A stretch of DNA of 64,000 bases from Calothrix sp. PCC 7507 (GCF_000316575.1 NC_019682.1:3408001-3472000), one strand, 5' to 3'; positions 30,418 through 40,727 are shown, numbered from the stretch's first letter. Notes: generated from the letters alone by a model not told the origin. Numbers and translations: made by a program.

Positions 30418-30751
30418 CGTAGTTTGCTCCCTTATAATCAGATACGCTTATACACGTCTTTGTCAAAAATATTTATGATGATGATCAGTGCCAACACCAG
30501 TTGAGCAAATTCTTTCAACAAGTTGCGGCGATGCGTCCCCCACCATACCGTAGCAAGATTCTACAAGGTAATTTGTCATTTGTTATTTGTCATTTGTGAA
30601 GAGTCAAGGGTCAAGAGTTAAGAGTCAAGGTTATTGTCTTCCTCATCCTCCTGCCCCCTTGCCCTGAGCGAAGTCGTTCGCGTAGCGTCTCGCAGAGAAG
30701 GGCTGCACCCAGTCCCCAGTTCAATGATGTCTCGAAAACAGATTGCATCAG
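30418..30751. other. Intergenic region with repeat fragments
   Basis: Heptamer-type TTTGTCA / GTCAAGAG runs (~30571-30628) and a dispersed-repeat fragment (GAGCGAAGTCGTTCGCGTAG, near 30666) fill most of this stretch. There is no gene. Confidence 0.55.
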
Positions 30752-31846
30752 ATGCGCCGTTCAGCCTCCCTTCAACGTTTGTTAATATATGGTCTGAGCG
30801 GTCCAATGATCGCTCTCAATGTCTGGCTGCTATCCGTATTTTTCAACTATTTCAAGCATCCTATTACAATCCTCAGCATTGCGGCAATTCTAGCTTTTTT
30901 ACTAAATTACCCCGTTAAATTCTTTAAACGGGCGCGGATCAGCCATACTCAGGCAGTGATCACCGTTTTGTTCATAACTTTAACGCTGTTTGTTGTGTTG
31001 GGCGTTACGTTAGTGCCGATGTTAATTGACCAAAGCATCCAACTGTTAGAGAAGATTCCTAATTGGTTAGCCGCCAGTCGCAGCAACCTAGAGCAGTTTG
31101 AGAATTTGGCCAAACAGCGGCGTTTGCCCCTTGATTTGAGCGTAGTTAGCAATCAAATCAATGCCAACATTCAGAATGTGGTACAGCAGTTCGCCTCTGG
31201 TGCGGTGGGATTTGCCGGAACGCTGTTAACAGGATTAATCAACTTTGTGTTAGTGTTCGTGCTGGCATTTTATATGCTTTTATATGGCGATCGCGTCTGG
31301 TATGGCTTAGTCAATCTCTTGCCAGAGAAACTGAGAGCTCCTTTAACCAGATCCTTAAGGCTCAATTTCCAGAACTTTTTCCTCAGCCAGTTGTTGCTAG
31401 GATTATTTATGGTGGTTAGCCTAACGCCAATTTTCTTAGTGATGAGAGTGCCCTTTGCCCTCTTGTTTGCCATCTTAATCGGCATCTCTGAACTTATTCC
31501 CTTTATTGGCTCAACCCTCGGCATTGGACTAGTAACAATGTTGGTATTGCTACAAAATTGGTGGTTAGCAGTTCAAGTAGCCCTGGTAGCAATACTTTTA
31601 CAGCAGATCAAAGATAACCTTTTAGGTCCTAAGTTACTTAGTGATGCGATCGGACTTAATCCCATCTGGATTTTTGTTGCTATTTTAATGGGATTCGAGA
31701 TCGCCGGGTTATTGGGGACAATGGTTGCTGTGCCGATCGCTGGTACTATTAAAGGCACTTTTGATGCAATCAGGAGCCGTAATCCAGGTGATTTTGTATC
31801 ACCCTTTACTATTACTAATGATTTGTCTGTCGATGACGATAGATAG
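30752..31846 (+). CDS. AI-2E family (PerM-type) membrane transporter
   Basis: This ~364-residue polytopic protein has about eight membrane helices and the family region (NLLPEKLRAPLTRSLRLNFQ; IGISELIPFIGSTLGIG; QQIKDNLLGPKLLSDAIGLNP). The family is named for autoinducer-2 export but members also include Na+/H+ antiporter-like and unknown transporters; the substrate here is not predictable. I take the ATG at 30752 (MRRSASLQRLL); the TTG at 30743 is in a repeat-derived stretch. Confidence 0.92.
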   Translation: MRRSASLQRLLIYGLSGPMIALNVWLLSVFFNYFKHPITILSIAAILAFLLNYPVKFFKRARISHTQAVITVLFITLTLFVVLGVTLVPMLIDQSIQLLEKIPNWLAASRSNLEQFENLAKQRRLPLDLSVVSNQINANIQNVVQQFASGAVGFAGTLLTGLINFVLVFVLAFYMLLYGDRVWYGLVNLLPEKLRAPLTRSLRLNFQNFFLSQLLLGLFMVVSLTPIFLVMRVPFALLFAILIGISELIPFIGSTLGIGLVTMLVLLQNWWLAVQVALVAILLQQIKDNLLGPKLLSDAIGLNPIWIFVAILMGFEIAGLLGTMVAVPIAGTIKGTFDAIRSRNPGDFVSPFTITNDLSVDDDR

Positions 31847-32124
31847 GGCAATCGGATCTGGGAACTAGAAATAATTTTCCCCATCCCAAAATTAAGACAA
31901 TATTGAACTACTAGTATATGCTTAGATTTTTTGTATAAAATAGTATATTAATTTATAGTTACATCTGGTAATTATACAATTGACGCTAAGAGTTGCAAGA
32001 CTTTTTTTTGTCAAAATGTCTAAAATCCAAACTTGCACAATCAGAAATCACAATTCACAATGAGATTGAATACAAATCTCCATGAGTCATTCAGTAAAAT
32101 TTATTACGTATCTTTTGAGTTCCA

Positions 32125-32454
32125 ATGAAACAAGTAAACTTTGTCTTAGTTTTTATTATTTGTTTAGCCTTGGCTCTATTTTCGATAGAAAACACTGAAC
32201 TAAGTACAATTCATATTGTGCCTGGTGTACAAGTGCAAGCACCCATAGCAGTTGAGTTACTTTTGGCAATCGGGTTAGGTGCAGTTTTCGCGTGGCTATT
32301 TAGCATCTGGACACACTTACAGCGACAGCTAGTATCTAGCCAACAACTGCGCCAAAAAAACGTCCAAATTCAAGAACTAGAGAGTAAGGTAAAACAGTAT
32401 CAAGCGGACATTCAATCATTACAACCTATATTGCCACCAGCAGCTGATGCCTAA
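32125..32454 (+). CDS. LapA-domain (DUF1049) membrane protein
   Basis: This 109-residue protein has two membrane helices (FVLVFIICLALALFSIEN; VELLLAIGLGAVFAWLFSI) followed by a coiled coil (LRQKNVQIQELESKVKQYQA) with a short Pro/Ala tail. That is the layout of LapA/YciS proteins, which in E. coli help lipopolysaccharide assembly. It sits 93 bp upstream of scpA on the same strand. Confidence 0.88.
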   Translation: MKQVNFVLVFIICLALALFSIENTELSTIHIVPGVQVQAPIAVELLLAIGLGAVFAWLFSIWTHLQRQLVSSQQLRQKNVQIQELESKVKQYQADIQSLQPILPPAADA

Positions 32455-32547
32455 ACAAACACAGCACGAGCGATATCTCACAACAAGTCACTCTGCATCT
32501 ACACTAAATAAGTCTGCTGTTCAATCCACGCCTTTTGACTAAATTAC

Positions 32548-33354
32548 ATGGATGCTTCCGAGCTATTAGAAACAATTACACACCTCATTCACCAGGCTGA
32601 AAGAGGAGAAATTGATCCTTGGGACGTCCAGGTAATTGAGGTGATTGACCATTACTTGGAACTAATGGCACCAGAGGCAACAGCCAGAGGCTATGAAGCT
32701 GATTTGTCTCAATCTGGACAGGCTTTTTTATCAGCATCGATGCTAGTGTTATTCAAGGCCAACACATTGATGCAATTACAATCAGCGATCGATGAGCCAG
32801 AATCCATACTAGATGATGCACTACTAGAAAACGAAAACGGGGTATTACATCAGGGTCATCGCTTGCAACTAGAAAAACACCTGCGTCGCCGCCCAGCAGC
32901 AATGCCACCACCTAAACGCCGTGTGACTCTGCAAGAGTTAATTGACCAATTGCAGATCATGGCAAACCAGCTAAAACTAGTACAAAAAGAAAGTAAACCT
33001 ACCCGTCCTCGACGTCAGCCTAGCGTCCAAACTATGCGGGCAGCGCTAGAATTGGCTCATCAAGAAAATCTCACGGAAGTAGCTGGGGAACTAGAGCAGG
33101 TGTTGCAGCTTTCGGCAACAAAGCTACATTTGGATCAAAATTGGTTAAATTTGGAACAACTTGTGGAATTGTGGACTCAAAGCAAACATCCATACCAAGA
33201 TTTATCTGCCCATGAGTCAGAACATAGCCACATAGTAAGTGTCTTCTGGGCACTACTACTACTTTCGGCTCAATCCAAAGTAGAGCTATTTCAAGAGGAA
33301 TTTTACCAAGAGATCAAGGTTCGGCTACTTACATGGGAACAGCCCATGAACTAA
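32548..33354 (+). CDS. scpA: Segregation and condensation protein A
   Basis: The 268-residue protein has the ScpA/kleisin N-terminal region (LETITHLIHQAERGEIDPWDV...VIEVIDHYLE, ..FLSASMLVLFKANTLM) that bridges the SMC head, and a C-terminal winged-helix-like part (IVSVFWALLLLSAQSKVELFQ). With SMC and ScpB it compacts and separates chromosomes. ScpB is not next to it here. Longer than some bacterial forms because of a basic linker (~110-160). Confidence 0.92.
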   Translation: MDASELLETITHLIHQAERGEIDPWDVQVIEVIDHYLELMAPEATARGYEADLSQSGQAFLSASMLVLFKANTLMQLQSAIDEPESILDDALLENENGVLHQGHRLQLEKHLRRRPAAMPPPKRRVTLQELIDQLQIMANQLKLVQKESKPTRPRRQPSVQTMRAALELAHQENLTEVAGELEQVLQLSATKLHLDQNWLNLEQLVELWTQSKHPYQDLSAHESEHSHIVSVFWALLLLSAQSKVELFQEEFYQEIKVRLLTWEQPMN

Positions 33355-33420
33355 GGGACTGGGGACTGGGGACTGGGGAGGATGAGGAAGACAATAACCT
33401 TGACCCTTGACCCTTAACAA

Positions 33421-33447
33421 ATGACCAATGACCAATGACCAATGACA
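33421..33447. repeat. Heptamer tandem repeat TGACCAA
   Basis: Three to four tandem TGACCAA units lie downstream of scpA. The same heptamer occurs at 52424-52436, where it supplies the start codon of mobA. Confidence 0.85.
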
Positions 33448-33644
33448 AATTAATAATTTACAGACTTTTACTTCAGCAAACCCCAAAATCTGAGTAAATT
33501 GTAAAGATAACCAATAGAGTATTTACAACAATCAGTAAATTCTCGTGATCCGTGCTATTGGGGATGACTGAGAATAAAAACCAACCGATGATTAAATATA
33601 ACTTGATGAAAGTAAACTGGCTTGTGGTTGAGGAATAAACTTTT

Positions 33645-34814
33645 ATGAAGGCGATGATTCTCGCGGCGGGCAAAGGTACTCGCGTGCGTCCGATTACTTA
33701 TACAATTCCCAAACCCATGATTCCTATCCTGCAAAAGCCAGTGATGGAATTTTTACTAGAACTGTTACGTCAACACGGCTTTGACCAGATTATGGTCAAC
33801 GTTAGCCATTTGGCGGAGGAAATTGAAAACTATTTCCGTGATGGTCAAAGGTTTGGCGTCCAGATTGCTTATTCTTTTGAAGGGAAAATTGATGACGACG
33901 GCAAACTGGTGGGTGAAGCCATCGGTTCTGCTGGCGGGATGCGCCGTATCCAGGACTTCTCACCGTTTTTTGACGATACATTCGTGGTGTTGTGCGGTGA
34001 TGCTTTGATTGACCTGGATTTGTCAGCAGCGGTCAAGTGGCATAGATCAAAAGGGTCAATTGCTACTATTATTACGAAATCTGTTCCTCGGGACGAAGTT
34101 TCTAGCTATGGTGTTGTAGTCACCGATGATGATGGGCGCATCAAGGCTTTCCAAGAAAAACCCTCAACCAATGAAGCCCTGAGTACTAACATCAATACGG
34201 GTATTTACATCTTTGAGCCGGAGGTATTTAACTACATTCCTTCCGGTATAGAGTATGACATCGGTGGACAGTTGTTCCCCAAATTGGTAGAAATCGGTGC
34301 CCCTTTCTACGCCATCCCTATGGACTTTGAATGGGTAGATATTGGTAAAGTACCAGATTACTGGCGGGCAATTCGTGGTGTGCTACTAGGTGAAATCAAA
34401 AATGTGCAAATTCCTGGCCATGAAGTTGCCCCAGGTATTTTTACTGGCTTAAATGTAGCCGTGAATTGGGACAAAGTGGATATCACAGGGCCAGTTTACA
34501 TCGGTGGTATGACCAGAATTGAAGACGGAGCTAAAATTGTCGGTCCAGCGATGATTGGCCCCAATTGTTGGATTTGTAGTGGTGCAACAGTAGATAATAG
34601 CGTCATTTTTGAATGGTCACGCCTGGGGCCAGGAGTACGCCTAGTTGATAAACTGGTGTTTGGGCGTTATTGCGTAGATAAAACTGGGGCCACCATCGAT
34701 GTCCAAGCAGCAGCTTTAGACTGGTTGATTACTGATGCTCGGCAAGCACCACCAGACCATACCCCATTAGAGCGACAAGCGATCGCAGAATTGTTGGGCA
34801 CTAACGGAAGTTAG
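33645..34814 (+). CDS. Sugar-1-phosphate nucleotidyltransferase (mannose-1-P guanylyltransferase-like)
   Basis: This 389-residue protein has an N-terminal nucleotidyltransferase fold (MKAMILAAGKGTRVRPITYTIPKPMIPI; VVLCGDALIDLDLS; NTGIYIFEP; FEWVDIGKVPDYWRA) and a C-terminal left-handed beta-helix (GPVYIGGMTRIEDGAKIVGPA). Such enzymes make GDP-mannose or other NDP-sugars for polysaccharide. The phosphomannomutase domain fused to some cyanobacterial homologues is absent. The sugar and nucleotide cannot be fixed from sequence. Complete, ATG start. Confidence 0.9.
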   Translation: MKAMILAAGKGTRVRPITYTIPKPMIPILQKPVMEFLLELLRQHGFDQIMVNVSHLAEEIENYFRDGQRFGVQIAYSFEGKIDDDGKLVGEAIGSAGGMRRIQDFSPFFDDTFVVLCGDALIDLDLSAAVKWHRSKGSIATIITKSVPRDEVSSYGVVVTDDDGRIKAFQEKPSTNEALSTNINTGIYIFEPEVFNYIPSGIEYDIGGQLFPKLVEIGAPFYAIPMDFEWVDIGKVPDYWRAIRGVLLGEIKNVQIPGHEVAPGIFTGLNVAVNWDKVDITGPVYIGGMTRIEDGAKIVGPAMIGPNCWICSGATVDNSVIFEWSRLGPGVRLVDKLVFGRYCVDKTGATIDVQAAALDWLITDARQAPPDHTPLERQAIAELLGTNGS

Positions 34815-34882
34815 TCAAAGGTCAACCCTTCGGCTACGCTCAGGGCAAGAGGTCAAAGGTCAAAAGTCAATATCTTCACTTC

Positions 34883-34910
34883 TTGACTCTTGACTCTTGA
34901 CTCTTGACTC
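34883..34910. repeat. Heptamer tandem repeat TTGACTC x4
   Basis: Four exact TTGACTC copies reach the first base of the speA stop codon. It is a STRR-type repeat. Confidence 0.9.
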
Positions 34911-36928
34911 TAACTATTCAAATACGTATATCTTCTGAGACTCTGCTCATAAGTTTGCAGCAGTCGCTGAGATTCTGCCAGGGTGATACGCTTTTCTTCC
35001 AAAGCGTGTTCACAGCGTTGGCGAATCCTTTCCACCATGTCCTCAGAGTCATACTGTACGTAGCTCACTACTTCACTCATGGTATCACCTTTGACCACAT
35101 GTTCAATCTGGTAGCCCTTGGGCGTCAATTGGATGTGAACAGCGTTGGTGTCGCCAAACAGGTTGTGCAAGTTGCCCATGATTTCCTGGTAGGCTCCACT
35201 AAGGAACATTCCTAGATAGTAGGGTTCTCCTGGCTGGAAGGTGTGCAGTTCTAAAACAGATTTGACATCTCGCAGGTCAATAAAACGGTCAATTTTGCCA
35301 TCACTATCGCAGGTTAAGTCTGCTAAAATTCCCCGTCGTGTTGGTTCTTCACCTAGGCGGTGAATGGGCATGATGGGAAATAGCTGGTCGATCGCCCAGC
35401 AATCTGGTGCTGATTGAAACACGGAAAGATTGATGTAGTAGATGGAAGCCATGATTTTCTCTAGGTCTTCCAGTTCATCAGGTACATATTCTTGCTGTCT
35501 AGTAATTTCCAGAATTTTTTGACAACAAGCCCAGTAGAGGCGTTCAGCTTTGGCGCGTTCTCTGAGGCGCAAAATTCCCAAGTTGAAGCGGCTGATTGCC
35601 TCTTCTTTAAATTGGGCTGCGTCGTGATAAAGCTCTTGATAGTTCTCTTGGTTAATCGATTGGTAAGATTCCCACAGGTAATTAATAATTGGAGATTCTC
35701 CTTCCTGTGGGGGTTCTGGGGGATTTAGGGGGACATCGCTGGTACTGAGGATATCAAAAATCAGTACTGATTGATGGGAGGCGATCGCCCGTCCACTTTC
35801 GCTAATCAGTGTAGGTACGGGTATTTGCCGCTCTGCACAGGTATCTTTTAACTCTGCCACGATATCGTTAGCATAGTTTTGCATGTTGTAGTTTTTCGAG
35901 GCGTAGAAATTTGTTTGGGAACCATCGTAATCTACACCCAAGCCACCGCCAACATCGAGATATTTCATGTCTGCCCCCAGCATGGCCAACTCTACATAGA
36001 TTCTGCTGGCTTCTTGGATGGCATCTTTAATGACATTAATGGCTGAGATTTGTGAGCCAATATGAAAATGCAACAACTGCAAAGCATCGAGTAAGTCGGC
36101 ATCACGTAACTTATCAATGGCCTCGATTACTTCCGGCATTGTCAGACCAAATTTAGCGCGATCGCCACTGGAGGTTCCCCAGCGTCCCATACCTTGGGTA
36201 CTGAGTTTAGCACGAACTCCCAAGATGGGCTTAATACCCAACTGGCGGTGAGCCGCAATTACTAGATCGACCTCCTCAATCTGTTCTAGGACGATAATTG
36301 GGGTTTGCCCTAGTCTTTGGGCTAACATCGCCGTTTCGATGTATTCTTGGTCTTTGTAGCCGTTGCAGATTAACAATGCTCCTGGGGTATCCAACACCGC
36401 TAAAGCAATCATTAATTCTGGTTTGGAACCGGCTTCTAAACCAAATTGATGGGGTTTGCCAAATTTCACCAAATCCTCAATCAAATGCCTTTGCTGATTG
36501 CACTTGACGGGAAATACACCACGATAGACACCAGGATAACTGTAGCGGGCGATCGCTTTCGCAAAACAAGCATTCAATCGCTCAATCCGATCCTCCAAAA
36601 TATCAGAGAAACGGATGAGCATGGGCAGTCCCAAATTACGCTGCTTCAAGGAGTTGACTAATTCAAACAAGTCAAGAGAACCGCCTCGTTCGCCCTTGGG
36701 AGAAACAGTGACATGACCGGCAGCACTAATTGAAAAATAAGGTTGTCCCCAACCTTCAATACGATAGAGGGCTTCGCTATCCTCAATCTTCCAAGCGCGA
36801 GACAAATCTTCTGTGGTAGTGCTAGGTGGTAGCAGTTTTTTTTGCTTATGACTTTTCACTTCTGCTTTGTGTCCGCTAGACGACAGCTTAACTACCTCAT
36901 CAGATGTAGCAGTTGACTCAACACCCAT
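34910..36928 (-). CDS. speA: Biosynthetic arginine decarboxylase
   Basis: This ~672-residue PLP enzyme converts arginine to agmatine for polyamine synthesis. The family pattern is clear: YFSISAAGHVTVSP near the start, VFPVKCNQQRHLIEDLVKFG with the PLP Lys, FGLEAGSKPELMIALA, and LHFHIGSQI. The cofactor-binding glycine block (LDVGGGLGVDYDGS) and the catalytic LADLTCDSDGKIDRFI also occur. I use the ATG at 36928 (MGVESTATSDEVV, AGGA just upstream); the GTG at 36952 is weaker. Confidence 0.96.
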   Translation of the reverse strand: MGVESTATSDEVVKLSSSGHKAEVKSHKQKKLLPPSTTTEDLSRAWKIEDSEALYRIEGWGQPYFSISAAGHVTVSPKGERGGSLDLFELVNSLKQRNLGLPMLIRFSDILEDRIERLNACFAKAIARYSYPGVYRGVFPVKCNQQRHLIEDLVKFGKPHQFGLEAGSKPELMIALAVLDTPGALLICNGYKDQEYIETAMLAQRLGQTPIIVLEQIEEVDLVIAAHRQLGIKPILGVRAKLSTQGMGRWGTSSGDRAKFGLTMPEVIEAIDKLRDADLLDALQLLHFHIGSQISAINVIKDAIQEASRIYVELAMLGADMKYLDVGGGLGVDYDGSQTNFYASKNYNMQNYANDIVAELKDTCAERQIPVPTLISESGRAIASHQSVLIFDILSTSDVPLNPPEPPQEGESPIINYLWESYQSINQENYQELYHDAAQFKEEAISRFNLGILRLRERAKAERLYWACCQKILEITRQQEYVPDELEDLEKIMASIYYINLSVFQSAPDCWAIDQLFPIMPIHRLGEEPTRRGILADLTCDSDGKIDRFIDLRDVKSVLELHTFQPGEPYYLGMFLSGAYQEIMGNLHNLFGDTNAVHIQLTPKGYQIEHVVKGDTMSEVVSYVQYDSEDMVERIRQRCEHALEEKRITLAESQRLLQTYEQSLRRYTYLNS

Positions 36929-37121
36929 TTCTTCCTGACCTCTGTGTTTCACGCACGAGTAACTAATTTAACGCATTCGTTTAGGAACGGATATGCGCCC
37001 AAAGATAATTTCTGAGATAAACTCTGATTGGTCAAGTGTCAAGATTTAGTAGTCAGTAGAAATACGAATGACTACTCACCACTGACAATTGACTATAAAA
37101 ACTTTATTAAGGTTTTCCCAG

Positions 37122-37577
37122 ATGGCTTTGGAACGCACATTCTTAGCAATTAAACCCGACGGCGTACAGCGCGGACTGGTAAGTGAAATTATCGGGCGCT
37201 TTGAAAAAAAAGGTTTTACTCTTGTGGGATTGAAATTCCTCACGCCCAGTAAGGAATTAGCAGAAGCACACTATGCTGTTCACCGACAACGACCCTTTTT
37301 TGCAGGTTTAGTGGAATTTATCACTTCTGGCCCTGTCGTAGCGACAGTGTGGGAAGGTGAAGGTGTCATTGCATCGGCTAGAAAAATCATTGGTGCTACT
37401 AACCCTTTAACCGCAGAACCAGGAACAATTCGGGGCGATTTCGGCATTAACATTGGACGTAATATCATCCACGGTTCCGATGCGCCAGAAACGGCAAAAA
37501 GTGAAATTTCCTTGTGGTTTAAGGATGAAGAATTGGTGACTTGGCAGCCTGAATTGACACCCTGGTTGCACGAGTAG
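37122..37577 (+). CDS. ndk: Nucleoside diphosphate kinase
   Basis: The 151-residue enzyme transfers phosphate between NTPs and NDPs through a phosphohistidine. [17 protein letters not shown], the active-site block [16 protein letters not shown] (with His) and the C-terminal [14 protein letters not shown] are diagnostic. The start is the ATG in MALERTF with AAGG upstream; the in-frame extension from 37089 is not conserved. Confidence 0.97.
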   Translation: MALERTFLAIKPDGVQRGLVSEIIGRFEKKGFTLVGLKFLTPSKELAEAHYAVHRQRPFFAGLVEFITSGPVVATVWEGEGVIASARKIIGATNPLTAEPGTIRGDFGINIGRNIIHGSDAPETAKSEISLWFKDEELVTWQPELTPWLHE

Positions 37578-37669
37578 GTGGATGGGAAAGATGAGGGAGA
37601 TTTTGCTCTCTCATCTTCTCTATCCCCCTGATCCTCCTCACCTTCAACAAAAAGGCGATCGCTTGACTT

Positions 37670-38320
37670 TTAAGCTCGACTTTATCCAAAATTAACGCGA
37701 GTTCGATGAACCTTTCCCCAACCCCTCTCCGAGACGGAGAGGGGCTTCAATATCCTGAGTTGGGCACAAAAAATTAGGGTTTTTAAGCCTCTCCCCGCTT
37801 CGGGGAGAGGTTTGGAGAGGGGTTATTTGGAATCTGTCGAACTCACGTAAAATTAATAGCTTCGTCTTCTTTATCCGGCAAAAACCCTGGCTTTTGGCAA
37901 ATACTTTTTCCACGTCACTGATTATCGATAAATTACAAAAACTAAACCTATTATCCTACAAGGGTTTCAGCGTCAGGTTTTAGGTTTCCTTACATCTTGC
38001 ACCAGTTGCAATAATCCATTTTTTGTAGGGTGGGCACTGCCTGGGCTGTTGACTTTGTACGAAATTAGCTAAAAATTATCATGCAATTTTTGTGTTTACC
38101 GTAGGGGCATCGGCACTGCCGTGCCCTGGTGAGAACGTTAACTACGACTATTATTTTGTCTGATGCATTTTGGGCTGAAAACCCTCAGAGTCAACACCCT
38201 AGGCACTGCCCACCATTGCCTAAAACCCCTATCTTTGTGTCGGTGGGCAATGCCCACCCTAGAGTTATTGAGAATGGTGCAAGATATCAGTTTCGCAAAA
38301 ATGGATAAAGTCGAGCTTAA
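37670..38320. repeat. ~650-bp nested fold-back repeat region
   Basis: TTAAGCTCGACTTTATCCA (37670-37688) and TGGATAAAGTCGAGCTTAA (38302-38320) are perfect 19-bp inverted repeats closing a non-coding block. Inside are further inverted pairs: CG(C/T)GAGTTCGA(T/C) at about 37694 and 37850 around two CTCTCC/GGAGAG hairpins; ATCTTGCACCA (37994) with TGGTGCAAGAT (38275); and TAGGGTGGGCA (38026) with TGCCCACCCTA (38251). The whole could fold into one long structure. No open reading frame. It ends 8 bp from the phosphatase stop codon. Confidence 0.85.
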
Positions 38321-38328
38321 GCAATAGA

Positions 38329-40083
38329 TTATTTCAACTTAAATTCATCAAACTTAACAACCTCAGACTCTGGCTTGCGGGTATCAAAACGATAGCTGCT
38401 AATTATCCCTGTGCCAGTGTCGAAAATGCTAAAAACTGTAATATCGTTACTGGCAATGTAAGGCAAAGGTTGATTATCTTCACCTAATAAAGGGGCAATT
38501 GTTGGTACTACTGGTTCTAACCCATTAGGATCGCCCAGGACAACATAATCTTCTGCATATCCAATTGGCACTTCTCGCTTTTTATCACCCCAAGCAGCAC
38601 CATAAGAATTACCTACATTAGATGTTTCTAAAAAGTGCATTCCACTAGGACTAACAAAACGATTCCATAAATGAGAATGTCCATAAAAAACGAATTGCAC
38701 ATCAGCCGCCTCTAGTAAAGGCATAACATCACGAATAAGATAATCTGCGTCTTTGGGATACTCATAACGCACGGCTTTAATCTTACCAACATCATCCCGT
38801 TCAATTATTTGTATGGGATTTGTATAAGCAGGGACGATATTATCACCAAGGGTATGTGCTGGATGATGGAACATCACTACTTTATATTTTGCTTGTTTAA
38901 ATTCAGGGCTGTTGAGTTCTTGTTCTAGCCAATTATACTGTTGACTACCTTGAGTAATTGGTTCATAAATATGTTGTCCATAACCCCAATTTTCAGGATT
39001 ATTTAAATCTTTTTCTGCTTCTCGATATCTACCCTTCATCTGTGCATCTAAGCGGGGATTCCGCCACATATTAGTGGCATAAAGTACCACCAAACGCACA
39101 TCACCAAAGGTCGTTGCGTAATACTTTTTCCCACCTGCTTTACTTTCGGGTAAGGTGAAAATTTCTTCATAGGTATCGGTATTAAAAGAATTATCTTTTA
39201 GAGATTTACCGCTGAATAATTTTTGAGCAACTGCACGAGGAATAGTATCATTAAATTCATCATCTAAACTTTTATTACCACCAAATCGCCCCATCACTTC
39301 ATGATTACCAATACATGTAAACATTGGTGCATGTTGAATGATTTGACCACCAGTGTAGGGTATCTTTACACTATTTTGATCTATGATATATTTGGCGCGA
39401 CCTTGCAAAGCCGGAAAAAATGCACCCCCTTGTCTATCATCAAACCATTCCGAGGCGCGGTCTGGAATATTGACCAAATCACCAGCAAACCAAACTGCAT
39501 CTACTTTGCCAATTGTTTCTACTACCTTTTGCAGATTTGCTGCGACCATTGGTTTGATTTGATGGTCTGAGGTCAGTAAAATTTTTAGTGGTGAACCTGA
39601 TTTTGGTTTGGGTGCGAGGGTAAAAACGCTGCTGTTGATACTCTCACCATCTTCTCGCACACTCGTAATGCGATATTCCACCCGCACATTGGGAGTCAAC
39701 CCAGTCACTTCAGCTTCGTGTCGCCAAATATCACGCTGAATGGGTTGTTGATATGATTGCCCATCGAGAGTTTGATTTCCTACACGCGATCGCTGGTCTT
39801 CTCTTGTGCGACTGAGTTTTGTAGTGCTTGCCCAGACTACATTAGCAAGACTTTCACCATAATTGACTATGTGTTTAGCACCCTGAAACTCGGTAAACCA
39901 TACGACTCGTACTGAGGTATCAGTTGGCAGTTGCAAAAATGGGTCGGTCAGCAGCTGAGGTGCTGATGTCATAATTGTTTGCCCTAATGAACGCACGCTT
40001 ACCAGCGTAAAGCATAGAAATAACAGAAGTATAGGCGTTAGCAGTTTAATTTTTGCCACGATCGCCTTCAGCATTTTACACAT
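38329..40083 (-). CDS. Purple-acid-phosphatase-like metallophosphoesterase
   Basis: The 584-residue exported protein has a signal peptide (LLTPILLLFLCFTLVSVRSLG), an N-terminal fibronectin-like domain (DPFLQLPTDTSVRVVWFTEF), then a calcineurin-like phosphoesterase domain: ILLTSDHQIK, VWFAGDLVN, CIGNHEVMG, MFHHPAHTL and FVFYGHSHLWNRF carry the dinuclear-metal ligands. It probably releases phosphate from organic esters in the periplasm. The order of domains matches plant purple acid phosphatases. Expression under phosphate starvation is plausible, but I saw no Pho box. Confidence 0.88.
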   Translation of the reverse strand: MCKMLKAIVAKIKLLTPILLLFLCFTLVSVRSLGQTIMTSAPQLLTDPFLQLPTDTSVRVVWFTEFQGAKHIVNYGESLANVVWASTTKLSRTREDQRSRVGNQTLDGQSYQQPIQRDIWRHEAEVTGLTPNVRVEYRITSVREDGESINSSVFTLAPKPKSGSPLKILLTSDHQIKPMVAANLQKVVETIGKVDAVWFAGDLVNIPDRASEWFDDRQGGAFFPALQGRAKYIIDQNSVKIPYTGGQIIQHAPMFTCIGNHEVMGRFGGNKSLDDEFNDTIPRAVAQKLFSGKSLKDNSFNTDTYEEIFTLPESKAGGKKYYATTFGDVRLVVLYATNMWRNPRLDAQMKGRYREAEKDLNNPENWGYGQHIYEPITQGSQQYNWLEQELNSPEFKQAKYKVVMFHHPAHTLGDNIVPAYTNPIQIIERDDVGKIKAVRYEYPKDADYLIRDVMPLLEAADVQFVFYGHSHLWNRFVSPSGMHFLETSNVGNSYGAAWGDKKREVPIGYAEDYVVLGDPNGLEPVVPTIAPLLGEDNQPLPYIASNDITVFSIFDTGTGIISSYRFDTRKPESEVVKFDEFKLK

Positions 40084-40152
40084 CTATTACTTTACAGCGA
40101 TAAATTTAAGGCAGGATGATGACGAGGTGAGCAACTGATTAAATCAGCGAAC

Positions 40153-40175
40153 AGTTATCAGTTATCAGTTATCAG
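40153..40175. repeat. Heptamer tandem repeat TTATCAG x3
   Basis: Three tandem TTATCAG copies lie between the phosphatase and aroK genes; the same unit is found at 43720-43756. Confidence 0.85.
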
Positions 40176-40190
40176 CCACCACAAGTAATT

Positions 40191-40721
40191 TTACTTGAGG
40201 ACACTAGGGATTGTTTCGATGACTCTCGTGGCAATTTGTTCTGGCGTTTCTTCCTCGCTGATAGGGATTCGCAAATCAGCTTGGGAGTAAAGTGGTGTTC
40301 GTTGTTCGAGAAGCGATCGCAATCTACCTTTAGGGTCAACATCTTGCAAGAGTGGTCTGGTAGTATCTTCTAGCAGGCGGGTGTAAAGTAATTCTACTGG
40401 CGCATCTAGCCACACAATCAAACCGTGGTGCAAATAACCCCAGTTTTCTCTTTGCAAAATGATCCCGCCACCAGTAGCAATTGTCAACTTAGTATAGGCA
40501 CAGACTTGTGCCAGAACATCGCTTTCCAACTGGCGGAATGCTGCTTCCCCTAATTCTGCAAATATTTGATTGATAGATTTTCCCGCTGCTTGCACAACGA
40601 TACTATCAGTATCCACAAACCCATAACTTAGTTGCTGGGCAAGTAAACGTCCTATCGTTGTCTTACCAGTGCCCATCATCCCAATTAGGTATAAATTGAC
40701 TCCTTTTAATAAGCTACTCAC
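40191..40721 (-). CDS. aroK: Shikimate kinase
   Basis: This 176-residue kinase of the aromatic pathway phosphorylates shikimate at O3. It has the P-loop GMMGTGKTTIGRLLA, the DTDSIV shikimate-binding Asp, the TGGGIIL motif and the lid Arg in ...TRPLLQ. Start is GTG at 40721, 6 bp after the stop of the upstream NB-ARC gene, which suggests co-transcription with that unrelated gene. Confidence 0.95.
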   Translation of the reverse strand: MSSLLKGVNLYLIGMMGTGKTTIGRLLAQQLSYGFVDTDSIVVQAAGKSINQIFAELGEAAFRQLESDVLAQVCAYTKLTIATGGGIILQRENWGYLHHGLIVWLDAPVELLYTRLLEDTTRPLLQDVDPKGRLRSLLEQRTPLYSQADLRIPISEEETPEQIATRVIETIPSVLK

Positions 40722-40727
40722 TCTACT

